DNA of 64,000 bases from Opitutaceae bacterium. Lineage in GTDB: Bacteria > Verrucomicrobiota > Verrucomicrobiia > Opitutales > Opitutaceae. Numbering within the stretch: the stretch's first letter is position 1; each line of letters starts with the position of its first letter. The notes beneath the pieces were generated by a model that was not told the origin of the DNA, did not search any database, and saw nothing but the letters and a program-made list of their open reading frames with translations. This document shows, in pieces, positions 19,239-26,873 of this stretch. The translations under genes were made by a program, and so were the position numbers. Location: contig JAHCAZ010000013.1 in the NCBI GenBank assembly GCA_019634615.1, positions 1 to 64,000 on the forward strand. The letters run 5' to 3'.

Positions 19239-20260
19239 ACACCCTGGTCACCGGCGGCACCGGCTTCCTCGGCCGGCGCCTCGTCGAACGCCTCCTCGCG
19301 CAGGGCCGCCAGGTCACCGTGCTCGGCCGCACCCCGGCCCCCGACTTTGTCACGCGTGGCGTGACATTCATCCGGGCCTCCCTCGACGATGCGCCTGCCG
19401 TCGCGGCGGCCTGCGCCGGCATCACTACCGTGTTCCACACGGCCGCGCGCGTCGGCGTGTGGGGGCGCTACGATGATTTTTACCGCACCAACGTCCTCGG
19501 CACCCGCGCCCTGCTGGAAGGCTGCCGACGCCACGGCGTGCGGACCTTTGTGCACACGAGCACGCCGAGCGTCGTGTACAACGGTCGCGACCTGGCCGGC
19601 GCCGACGAATCGCTGCCGCTGACGACCGACTGCCCGAGTCCGTACCCGCTCACCAAGGCCATCGCCGAGCGCGAAGTCCTCGCCGCGAACTCCCCCGCGC
19701 TTCGCACGATCGCCCTGCGCCCGCACCTGATCTGGGGCGTCGGCGATCCCCACCTCGTCCCACGCGTCCTCGCCCGCGCCCGGGCCGGCCGCCTGCGCAT
19801 CATCGGCGCCGGCCGCAACCGGGTCGACATGGTCCACGTCGAAAACGCCGTCGACGCCCATCTGAACGCCGAGGCTGCTCTCCATCTTTGTCACGCAATG
19901 CGTGACAAAGCAGAGGGGGCGGCGGGCCGGGCATATTTCGTCACCAATGGCGAACCGGTCGTCCTCTGGGATTGGATCAACAGCCTGCTGGCCGCGCTCG
20001 GTGAGCCGCCGGTGACGCGGAAGATCGCGCTCGGAGCCGCCACGGCGATCGGTTCCGTCTGCGAGGCCGCGTGGCGCGTGCTGCCGCTCGCGGGTGAGCC
20101 GCCGATGACCCGTTTTATCGCCGCCGAGCTGGCGAAGGACCACTGGTTCGACATAACCGCTGCCCGCCGGGACTTGGGCTATGCGCCCAAGGTTTCCATG
20201 GCTGCCGGCACCGCGGAGCTGGTGGCTTGGTATCGGCAGCAACCACGTCCCGTGACATGA
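19235..20260 (+). CDS. oleD: OleD-type 2-alkyl-3-oxoalkanoate reductase (extended SDR)
   Basis: NADPH-dependent reductase that in olefin synthesis reduces the beta-keto acid made by OleA, giving the substrate for OleC. 341 residues. Rossmann motif GGTGFLG near residue 7, YPLTKAIAE (catalytic Tyr and Lys), and the 3-beta-HSD/sterol-dehydrogenase-like pattern VFHTAARVGVWGRYDDFYRTN typical of OleD. ATG overlaps the oleC stop. Residues 218-225 (LCHAMRDK) are encoded by a perfect palindrome (family F) that also occurs in rlmN, so they are probably an insertion between AHLNAEAAL and GRAYFVTNGEP. Confidence 0.87.
   Translation: MNTLVTGGTGFLGRRLVERLLAQGRQVTVLGRTPAPDFVTRGVTFIRASLDDAPAVAAACAGITTVFHTAARVGVWGRYDDFYRTNVLGTRALLEGCRRHGVRTFVHTSTPSVVYNGRDLAGADESLPLTTDCPSPYPLTKAIAEREVLAANSPALRTIALRPHLIWGVGDPHLVPRVLARARAGRLRIIGAGRNRVDMVHVENAVDAHLNAEAALHLCHAMRDKAEGAAGRAYFVTNGEPVVLWDWINSLLAALGEPPVTRKIALGAATAIGSVCEAAWRVLPLAGEPPMTRFIAAELAKDHWFDITAARRDLGYAPKVSMAAGTAELVAWYRQQPRPVT
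19886..19910. repeat. Palindromic element, family F copy 1, in frame within oleD
   Basis: Perfect 12-1-12 palindrome with arm CTTTGTCACGCA. Read in the oleD frame it gives LCHAMRDK. Copies with almost the same sequence are at 32057-32079 (intergenic) and 36075-36099 (in frame within rlmN, LCHALRDK). A looser palindrome, TGTCACGC-GTG-GCGTGACA, is at 19348-19366 in the same gene. Confidence 0.85.
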
Positions 20261-20796
20261 ATCTCCGCCCGATCATCCTTCCGGCTCTCGCCATGGCGGC
20301 GATCGTGCTGATCTCGAATGTGCTGGTGCAGTTCCCGCTCAATGCGTGGCTCACCTGGGGGGCATTCTCCTATCCGGTGGCGTACTTTGTCACCGATGTG
20401 TGCAACCGCGTGGCCGGCCCACAGCTCGCGCGCAAGGTCGCCTGGGTTGGCTTCGGCGTCGGCTTGATTTTCTCCGCTATCTTCGCGCCGGTGCGGATCG
20501 CGATCGCCTCGGGCACAGCCTTCATCGCCTCGCAGCTGCTCGACGTCGCGGTGTTCAACCGCCTGCGTCAGCAGAGCTGGTGGAAAGCCCCTTTGTGGGG
20601 CTCCGTCGCGGCCTCGATCATCGACACGGCGATCTTCTTCAGCCTCGCGTTCGCCGGCACGGATTTCAGCTGGGTGCACCTCGCCGCCGGCGACCTCGGC
20701 GTGAAGCTGTTCATGGCCGTGGCACTGCTGCCGCCGTACCGTGTGCTCGTGACGCGCCTTACCCGGACCGCTGCCGCACCGCCTCGAACAGCGTGA
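20257..20796 (+). CDS. Queuosine precursor transporter (VUT/YhhQ family)
   Basis: Membrane protein of the vitamin-uptake-like family to which YhhQ, importer of 7-deazaguanine precursors, belongs. 179 residues, five to six hydrophobic segments, with the signatures FSYPVAYFVTDVCNRVAG (TD..N) and SGTAFIASQLLDVAVFN (SQ..D), and SSIIDTAIFF-like ASIIDTAIFFSLAF. Its ATG overlaps the oleD stop (ATGA). It lies 5 kb from queC/queE, so both salvage and synthesis of queuosine precursors may be possible. The 3' end overlaps the convergent methyltransferase by 38 bases. Confidence 0.85.
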   Translation: MNLRPIILPALAMAAIVLISNVLVQFPLNAWLTWGAFSYPVAYFVTDVCNRVAGPQLARKVAWVGFGVGLIFSAIFAPVRIAIASGTAFIASQLLDVAVFNRLRQQSWWKAPLWGSVAASIIDTAIFFSLAFAGTDFSWVHLAAGDLGVKLFMAVALLPPYRVLVTRLTRTAAAPPRTA

Positions 20797-21616
20797 TGAT
20801 CGTCGCCATGGCGACGTTGAGCGAATCCGCCTGGCCGGCCATCGGGATGCGCACGGGGAGGTCGCTGTTGTTCAGCCAGAACTCGCTGAGACCGTATTGC
20901 TCGCTGCCCATGATCACCGCCAGCGGACCGCGCAGGTCAGCGGCGGTGTAGAGCGTCTCGGCCGCGGGGGTCGTCGCGACCGTGCGGATGTGCCGGCTGC
21001 GCAACCAGGTGAGAACGTGCGCGCTTTCTTCCACGACCAGCGGCACGGAGAACAGCACACCGGTCGAGGCGCGCACGACGTTGGGGTTGAAGATGTCCGT
21101 CACCGGGTCGCACACGATCACGGCATCGCACCCCGCCGCGTCGGCGCTGCGCAAAATGGTGCCGAGGTTGCCCGGCTTCTCGATGGCCTCGACGACGAGC
21201 AGAAACGGCGTGCGTGCCGCCGGCACCGCCGTGCCCGGGTAGGCCGCGGGCTCGGTGCGCCCGTCGAGCAGGCGGTCGAGGTCGGCCAGCGTCCGCCGCC
21301 ACTGCGGCGCCACCGCCAGCAGGCCGTCGGGACGCTCGCGGTAGGCGACCTTGGCAAAGGCCTCCTTTGAAAGCTCGAAGGCCTTCGCCCCCGCCGCCTT
21401 TGCCTGCGCGATCAGCGCGGGCTCATTTTCCCCGAGGAACCAATCCGGGGCGTAATAGAGCTCCTGCAGGGCGACCTCCTTCTCCAGCGCCCGCCGGATC
21501 TCGCGGTAGCCCTCGACGAGAAACACGCCCGCCTCGTCGCGCGGCCGCCGGTCGCGGAGCTTCACGAGCTGCTTGATACGCGGATTCTGGAGACTGGTGA
21601 TCTTTTCGTCAGACAT
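20759..21616 (-). CDS. TrmH/SpoU family RNA 2'-O-methyltransferase
   Basis: SPOUT-fold methyltransferase for ribose 2'-O-methylation of rRNA or tRNA, exact target unknown. From the ATG at 21616 it has 285 residues: an N-terminal substrate-binding domain (SLQNPRIKQLVKLRDRRPRDEAGVFLVEG, as in TsnR/RlmB relatives), then the three SpoU motifs: EAIEKPGNLGTILRSADAAG, VIMGSEQYGL and IPMAGQADSLNVAMA. Ends within the transporter gene on the other strand. Confidence 0.92.
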   Translation of the reverse strand: MSDEKITSLQNPRIKQLVKLRDRRPRDEAGVFLVEGYREIRRALEKEVALQELYYAPDWFLGENEPALIAQAKAAGAKAFELSKEAFAKVAYRERPDGLLAVAPQWRRTLADLDRLLDGRTEPAAYPGTAVPAARTPFLLVVEAIEKPGNLGTILRSADAAGCDAVIVCDPVTDIFNPNVVRASTGVLFSVPLVVEESAHVLTWLRSRHIRTVATTPAAETLYTAADLRGPLAVIMGSEQYGLSEFWLNNSDLPVRIPMAGQADSLNVAMATIITLFEAVRQRSG

Positions 21617-21659
21617 GGCCACCGTCATTCGATAGGGCAGAACAGCGGCGGAGGAAATC

Positions 21660-21962
21660 TTTAACCACGGATTACACGGATAACACGGATTGGTGTTCGG
21701 CGGATGGGACCTGAGAGGATGGCCACAAAAGGCACAAGAAGCACAAGATCAGACCAAGGCAATTTACAGGAGGGCACAGAGGAAACGGAGTGTGACAATT
21801 ACCGTTCTCTGTTCCCTCCGTTGCCTCCTGTAAAAATCATCTGGTTCCTTTTGTGCCTTCTGTGCCTCTTGCCGTGCCCTCCGTAGGCCTTGCGAAGGAG
21901 GGTGGCCATCCGACCACGTCTCATCCGCAATATCCGTGTTATCCGTGTAATCCGTGGTTAAA
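21660..21962. repeat. Nested palindromic element, family A copy 3
   Basis: This element fills most of the 389-base gap 21617-22005. Outer arms at 21660-21690 and 21932-21962 are a perfect 31-bp inverted repeat containing TTAACCACGGATTACACGGA. Inside are GGCCACAAAAGGCACAAG arms; inside those, a complete family B element (21763-21834). The right inner arm is itself split by a further small palindrome, CCCTCC...GGAGGG, around 21876-21901. No gene is seen in the gap. Confidence 0.9.
21763..21834. repeat. Family B hairpin nested inside family A element
   Basis: Arms beginning TTTACAGGAGGGCACAGAGG and ending CCTCCGTTGCCTCCTGTAAA, 72 bases overall. The second copy, at 49862-49933 between nadB and nadC, stands alone, which shows B is an independent unit that entered the centre of this family A copy. 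Confidence 0.85.
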
Positions 21963-22005
21963 AGGATTGGGGATCCCGGCATTTTGTGAATTGGTGGAGT
22001 CGTCC

Positions 22006-23319
22006 GTGGCCAAAAAGAAATTCAACGACCGTCCGTTTCCGTACCATCACGAGCTGGAGCTCGAGATCTCGACGCTGACCAATCTCGGGGTCGGCCTCGG
22101 GCGCACGGCGCTGCCCGGGGAAACCGAGCGCAAGTGGGTCGTGATGGTGCCGTTCACCCTGCCCGGCGAGCGCGTGCGGGCCCGCGTCTTCCGCAACCAG
22201 AAGAATTTCTCCGAGGCCGACCTCGTCGCCATCCTCACCCCGTCGCCGCACCGCATCGCGCCCAAGTGCTCGCTCTTTGGCCGGTGCGGCGGCTGTCAGT
22301 ACCAGCACCTGACCTACGCCGAGCAGCTCGCCTGGAAACGCCGACAGGTGGAAGAGCTCCTCCAGCACATGGCGGGCGTCACGTTCCCGGTCGCACCCGT
22401 CATCGGCTCGCCGCGCGAGTTTGGTTACCGCTCGAAGATCACGCCGCATTTTCATACCGGAAAGCGGATACCGGAAACCGGAGAGGTTAAGCCCCAGCCG
22501 ATTGGATTTTTGAAGCAGGGGACCCGTTTCGATATCGCGGACGTGCCGGCGTGCCCGATCGCGACACCGGAGATCAACGCAAAACTGACGGAGGTCCGCG
22601 CCCGCACCCAGGCCCGCCTCGCGGCCGGTGAGTACGAACGCGGCGCCACGCTGCTTCTCCGCCACGCCCAGGAAGGCGTCGTCACCGACTACGACGCCGT
22701 GATCCACGAGATCATCGAACAACCGCCCTCTCCGGTATCCGGTCTCCGCGATCCGCAATCCCTCCGCCTGCACTTCCTCGCCCGCGACTTTTTCCAGAAC
22801 AACCCGTTCATTCTGCCCGCGTTCACCGGCTACGTGCGGGACCAGGCCGCGGCCAGCGGGGCGCGGTATCTCGTGGACGCCTACTGCGGCAGCGGCCTCT
22901 TCGCGCTCAGCGCCGCGTCCGCCTTCACGCAGGTGGCCGGGGTCGAGGTGAGCGAGTCCTCCATCCGCTTCGCCCGCGAAAACGCCGCCGCCAATGGCAT
23001 CACCAACGCTACGTTCCAGGCGGGCGACGCCGCGGCGATCTTCGCCGGGCTGACGTTCCCCGCCGCCGACACGGCCGTGATCATCGACCCGCCGCGCAAG
23101 GGCTGCGACGAGTCGTTCCTCGCCCAGCTCTTCGCCTTCGGCCCGCGCACCGTGGTGTACGTCTCCTGCGACCCCGCGACGCAGATGCGCGACCTCCGCG
23201 GCTTCCTCGCCGCCGGCTACGCGTTGTCCGCGGTCCAGCCGTTCGACCTTTTCCCGCAGACGCGCCATCTCGAGTGCGTCATCACCCTGCAGCGCGGCCC
23301 CGCGCCCTCGTCCGCCTGA
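22006..23319 (+). CDS. 23S rRNA/tRNA (uracil-5-)-methyltransferase, RumA/TrmA family
   Basis: SAM-dependent m5U methyltransferase with an Fe-S cluster. From GTG at 22006, preceded at good distance by GGTGGAG, it has 437 residues. A short TRAM-like N-terminal region is followed by cluster cysteines C88, C94, C97 (GRCGGCQYQH) and C183; SAM site LVDAYCGSGLFAL; IIDPPRKG; and the catalytic Cys in VYVSCDPATQMRDL. An alternative TTG start lies at 21991. Two stretches, about residues 150-161 and 239-254, are encoded by related inverted repeat arms (family L) and look like in-frame insertions. The exact target (U747, U1939 or tRNA U54) cannot be told. Confidence 0.88.
   Translation: MAKKKFNDRPFPYHHELELEISTLTNLGVGLGRTALPGETERKWVVMVPFTLPGERVRARVFRNQKNFSEADLVAILTPSPHRIAPKCSLFGRCGGCQYQHLTYAEQLAWKRRQVEELLQHMAGVTFPVAPVIGSPREFGYRSKITPHFHTGKRIPETGEVKPQPIGFLKQGTRFDIADVPACPIATPEINAKLTEVRARTQARLAAGEYERGATLLLRHAQEGVVTDYDAVIHEIIEQPPSPVSGLRDPQSLRLHFLARDFFQNNPFILPAFTGYVRDQAAASGARYLVDAYCGSGLFALSAASAFTQVAGVEVSESSIRFARENAAANGITNATFQAGDAAAIFAGLTFPAADTAVIIDPPRKGCDESFLAQLFAFGPRTVVYVSCDPATQMRDLRGFLAAGYALSAVQPFDLFPQTRHLECVITLQRGPAPSSA
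22455..22486. repeat. Family L repeat arm 1, inside the m5U methyltransferase
   Basis: Contains GCGGATACCGGAAACCGGAG. The complement of a very similar sequence lies 240 bases downstream (22727-22760); 21 of 23 core positions agree. In frame it encodes TGKRIPETGE between the conserved FGYRSKITPHF and PIGFLKQG. Confidence 0.6.
22727..22760. repeat. Family L repeat arm 2, inside the m5U methyltransferase
   Basis: Contains CTCTCCGGTATCCGGTCTCC, complementary to arm 1. In frame it encodes PSPVSGLRDPQS between VIHEI and LRLHFLARDFFQNNP. Family members usually run straight from a VHE-type strand into the F.R...FFQ.N motif, so this reads as an insertion. Confidence 0.55.
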
Positions 23320-23379
23320 AACGGCGCGAGGTTGCCATCGGGTCCTCTTTCGCCTACAAATCGGCGAAAAGCCTCCCCC

Positions 23380-25563
23380 ATGTTCACCCAAAAAAGCTCC
23401 CACGTCTGGAAATTCTTCCGCACCGGCGGCATCGACCAGGTCGCACTCGAGACCGGCGCCGACCTGCTCAACCTCGAGCACCTCGACCAGAAGTTGTGGG
23501 TGGCGCTGAGCTGTCCGGTCAAGGGCCTGGAGCTCGACGAGAAGACCCTCGCCCTGATCGACACCGACGGCGACGGCCGCATCCGCGTGCCCGAGCTCCT
23601 GGCCGCCACGCGCTGGGCCACCGCGCGCGTGAAGGATGCGGGCCAGCTGCTCAAGGGCGATGACGCGCTGCCGCTCGCCGCCATCAACGACGCCACGCCC
23701 GAGGGCCAGATCATCCTCTCCTCCGCCCGCCAGATCCTGCTCAACCTCGGCAAGAAGGACGCCGCCGCGATCACCGTCGCCGATGCCGCCGACACGGCGA
23801 AGATCTTCTCGGCCAGCTCCCTCAACGGCGACGGCATCGTCCCGCCCGACGCCACCGAGGATCCGGCGGCGCAGGCCCTCATCAAGGACATCATCGCCTG
23901 TCTCGGGGGCAGCAAGGATCGCACCGGCGCCCTTGGCATCACCGCCGCGCAGGTCGACGCGTTCTTCAAGGAACTCGACGCCTACATCGCCTGGGTCGGC
24001 CAGGCCGGCACCAAGGACATTGCCGTCCTCGGCGATGCCACCGACGCCGCCTGCAGCGCGCTCCGCGCCGTGCGCGCCAAGGTGGACGACTTCTTCGCCC
24101 GATGCCGCCTCGCGGCCTTCGACGCCCGCGCCGTCGGCGCGCTCAACCGCAACGAGGCCGAGTACGCCGCCATCGCGGCCAAGGACCTGCAGGCCGGCAC
24201 CGCCGAGATCGCCGCCTTCCCCCTCGCGACCGTCGCCGCGGGCCGGGCGCTGCCGCTCGCCAGCGGGATCAACCCCGCCTGGGCCGCCGCCATCGCCACG
24301 CTGCAGGCCGCCGCCGTCACACCCGTGCTCGGCGCCGGCAAGACCGAGCTCACCGAGGCCGAGTGGCAGTACCTCAACACGCGCTTCGCCGCCTACGAGA
24401 CCTGGCTCGGCGGCAAGGCCGGCTCCGCCGTCGAAAAGCTCGGCCTCGCCCGCGCCCGCGAGCTCGCCGCCGGGCAGGGTCGGCCCGTGCTCACCGAACT
24501 GCTCGCCCGGGACCAGGCCCTCGAGCCCCAGTTCAAGGCCATCAGCGACGTCGAGCGCCTTGTGCGCTACCACCGCGACCTGCGCGCGCTGCTGCACAAC
24601 TTCGTCAACTTCGCCGACTTCTACTCGCGCGACCGCGACGCCGTCTTCCAGGCGGGCACGCTCTTCCTCGACAGCCGCTCCACCGAGCTCTGCATCCGCG
24701 TCGACGCGCCCAACGCGCTCGCCGCGATGAGCAAGGCCTACATCGCCTACTGCACCTGCACGCGCACCGGCGGCGCCACGATGACCATCGCGGCCTGCTT
24801 CACGCAGGGTGACGGCGACTACCTCTTCGCCGGCCGCCGCGGCGTCTTCTACGACCGCGCCGGCCGCGACTGGGATGCCGTCATCACCAGCATCGTCGAT
24901 AATCCCATCAGCATCCGGCAGGCCTTCTGGTCGCCCTACAAGAAATTCATCCGGATGATCGAGGAGCAGGTCGCCAAGCGCGCCGCCGCCGCCGAGGCCG
25001 CCTCCTCGACCAAGCTCGCGACCGCCGCCGAGACCACGGCCAACGCCGACAAGGCCAAAGCCACGGAGGCCCAGAAGAAAATCGACATCGGCACGGTCGC
25101 CGCCCTCGGCGTCGCCGTCGGCGCCATCGGCGGCGCCCTCGCCACCCTGGCCACCGGTCTCGCGCGGCTCGCCCCCTGGCAGCTGCCGCTCGTCCTCGTG
25201 GCCGCCATGCTGGCCATCTCCTGCCCCTCAATGGTCATCGCCTGGCTCAAGCTCCGCCAGCGCACGCTCGGGCCCATCCTCGAGGGCAACGGCTGGGCGG
25301 TGAACGGCCGCGTGAAGATCAACATCCCCTTCGGCACCGCCCTCACGGCCGTCGCCAAGCTCCCGCCCGGCGCCCGCCGCTCGCTCGAGGATCCCTACGA
25401 GGACAAGGAGGCCGCCCAGCGCCGTCGCCAGCTCATCCTCGCCGTGCTGCTCCTCGCGCTCGCGGCCGTGGCCATCCGTTGGGACCACAGCCGTCGCGGC
25501 CGCTACTTCTGGCAGGACGCGCCCCCGGCACCCGCCGCGGCGGAAACGGTGCAAAAAAATTGA
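23380..25563 (+). CDS. Large membrane protein with an EF-hand motif, function unknown
   Basis: Not recognised as a named family. 727 residues from the ATG at 23380. Residues 61-72 (DTDGDGRIRVPE) form a textbook EF-hand calcium loop with Asp at 1, 3, 5, Gly at 6, Ile at 8 and Glu at 12; a looser second one may be around SSLNGDGIVPPD. A long Ala-rich helical region follows. An Ala-rich coiled coil (AAAAEAASSTKLATAAETTA) precedes two hydrophobic segments at about residues 574-625, and a third lies near 683-703. The topology suggests a big soluble N-terminal part, anchored at the C-terminus. Neighbours give no functional clue. The next gene starts 45 bases on. Confidence 0.75.
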   Translation: MFTQKSSHVWKFFRTGGIDQVALETGADLLNLEHLDQKLWVALSCPVKGLELDEKTLALIDTDGDGRIRVPELLAATRWATARVKDAGQLLKGDDALPLAAINDATPEGQIILSSARQILLNLGKKDAAAITVADAADTAKIFSASSLNGDGIVPPDATEDPAAQALIKDIIACLGGSKDRTGALGITAAQVDAFFKELDAYIAWVGQAGTKDIAVLGDATDAACSALRAVRAKVDDFFARCRLAAFDARAVGALNRNEAEYAAIAAKDLQAGTAEIAAFPLATVAAGRALPLASGINPAWAAAIATLQAAAVTPVLGAGKTELTEAEWQYLNTRFAAYETWLGGKAGSAVEKLGLARARELAAGQGRPVLTELLARDQALEPQFKAISDVERLVRYHRDLRALLHNFVNFADFYSRDRDAVFQAGTLFLDSRSTELCIRVDAPNALAAMSKAYIAYCTCTRTGGATMTIAACFTQGDGDYLFAGRRGVFYDRAGRDWDAVITSIVDNPISIRQAFWSPYKKFIRMIEEQVAKRAAAAEAASSTKLATAAETTANADKAKATEAQKKIDIGTVAALGVAVGAIGGALATLATGLARLAPWQLPLVLVAAMLAISCPSMVIAWLKLRQRTLGPILEGNGWAVNGRVKINIPFGTALTAVAKLPPGARRSLEDPYEDKEAAQRRRQLILAVLLLALAAVAIRWDHSRRGRYFWQDAPPAPAAAETVQKN

Positions 25564-25608
25564 AACTCCGGCTCGCCCCGGGTTTCAGAGTGCCCAGCTT
25601 CCCCGGTG

Positions 25609-26121
25609 ATGTCCTCCGCCCTGCGCCAAAGTCTCTACGCTCTCGCCGCCGGCCTCGCCGTGGCCGGCGGGGTCTGGTTCATGCTGCCCAAGTCCCAGCC
25701 GCCGCCGCAGGCCCTGGCCCTGCTCGATGACGGCAGCCGGATCGTCTACGTCGAGCCCGGCGCCGGCTTTTACGGCGTCGAGCGCAAGTCCGCCCGCCGC
25801 TGGGCCTGGGCCGGCGGCCCGGCCACGCTCGTGCTGCGCCGCCTGGACCCCGGCACCGATCCGCTGACCGTGCGCCTGCGCTTCGACCTGCACTGCCTGC
25901 CGCCGCGCGAGGTCACGCTGCGCCACGGCAACTTCATTCTCTGGAAAGGCCTCCTGAGCGAGAAGAGGACCCCGGTCGACATCCCGGTCTTCACCCTGAC
26001 CGGTCCCGTGACCGAGCTCACCCTCACCAGCGACCGACCCGGCGTGCAGCTCGAGGGCAGCCCCGACACGCGGCTGCTGGATTTCGCGGTCTACGACTTC
26101 GAGATCGGCGCCGCCGACTAG
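25609..26121 (+). CDS. Hypothetical membrane-anchored protein
   Basis: Unrecognised. 170 residues from the ATG at 25609 (a GTG one codon earlier is equally possible). One N-terminal hydrophobic segment at about residues 6-26 (LYALAAGLAVAGGVWFMLP), then a beta-rich domain (RIVYVEPGAGFYGVERKS; VTLRHGNFILWKG; PVTELTLTSDRPGVQLEG) ending DFAVYDFEIGAAD. This could be a periplasmic beta-sandwich, anchored or secreted. Same strand as the EF-hand protein, so possibly its operon partner. Confidence 0.65.
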   Translation: MSSALRQSLYALAAGLAVAGGVWFMLPKSQPPPQALALLDDGSRIVYVEPGAGFYGVERKSARRWAWAGGPATLVLRRLDPGTDPLTVRLRFDLHCLPPREVTLRHGNFILWKGLLSEKRTPVDIPVFTLTGPVTELTLTSDRPGVQLEGSPDTRLLDFAVYDFEIGAAD

Positions 26122-26123
26122 CC

Positions 26124-26855
26124 TCAGCGGCTCTCGTTCCACTCCGGCGTCGCGTACTGCTCGGTCAGGCCATCGACCTCGTGCTCGGCCAGCTCGGGCC
26201 AGGGCACGGGCTCGGCCTCCACGGCCAGCGCCGCCGCCAGCGCCGCGCCGAAATCCTCGCGGAACCGGTCCCAATCCACGCCCGCCCCTGCGGCCGGGCG
26301 CCAAATCGATCCCTGGAACAGCAGGCCGTGCTTGTTCCGCTTCTGCGCCGCGCCCGCGATCTTCGCCCCGGTCGCCGGGTTGATGACGTCGTAGAGCTCG
26401 GCCTTCTGAAAGCACACGCCGGGGGCCGCCGGCGCCGCGCCGTCAACCGGCTCCGGGTCGGCCGCCGCCTTGGCCTCGGCCGCGACGCCCTGGCCGCGCA
26501 GCGCCGCCGCCAGCGCCTCGTGGATCGCGCGGTAGCTTTGCACGGCCGGGACCTCCTCGAGGCGATGGCCCCGCGGGATCACCAGCGCGTAGGTCCAGTC
26601 CTCGCGATGGTCCACGACGCCGCCGCCCGTCGGTCGCCGGCAGAGATCCATCGCGGCCGGGTCGCCCGCCAGCGCCGCCACCTGCGCGCGCACGAAGGCG
26701 ATCTTCTGGCTGTAGCCGAAGGTGAAGGCCGGCCGGCGCCAATCGTAGTGGCGGAACCGCACCGCCGGGTGCGGGTAGCGCTGGAGCAGCAGGAAATCCA
26801 GGGCCATGTTCTCGGCCGCGGCGCCGGTGCGATCGGGCAGGAGGTGAAGGTTCAT
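26124..26855 (-). CDS. Lipoate-protein ligase A-like (LplA/LipM family)
   Basis: BPL/LplA/LipB-fold protein that transfers lipoyl or octanoyl groups to lipoyl domains of 2-oxoacid dehydrogenases. 243 residues. LplA-type motif RRPTGGGVVDH at about residues 73-83 (usual RR.SGGG.V.H), and the catalytic-Lys segment GAKIAGAAQKRNKHGLLFQGS (usual KI.GSAQ.R....L.HG.). N-terminal MALDFLLLQR is typical. Ligase and octanoyltransferase roles cannot be separated from sequence alone. Confidence 0.85.
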   Translation of the reverse strand: MNLHLLPDRTGAAAENMALDFLLLQRYPHPAVRFRHYDWRRPAFTFGYSQKIAFVRAQVAALAGDPAAMDLCRRPTGGGVVDHREDWTYALVIPRGHRLEEVPAVQSYRAIHEALAAALRGQGVAAEAKAAADPEPVDGAAPAAPGVCFQKAELYDVINPATGAKIAGAAQKRNKHGLLFQGSIWRPAAGAGVDWDRFREDFGAALAAALAVEAEPVPWPELAEHEVDGLTEQYATPEWNESR

Positions 26856-26873
26856 CGCGATGAAAGGGATTGG

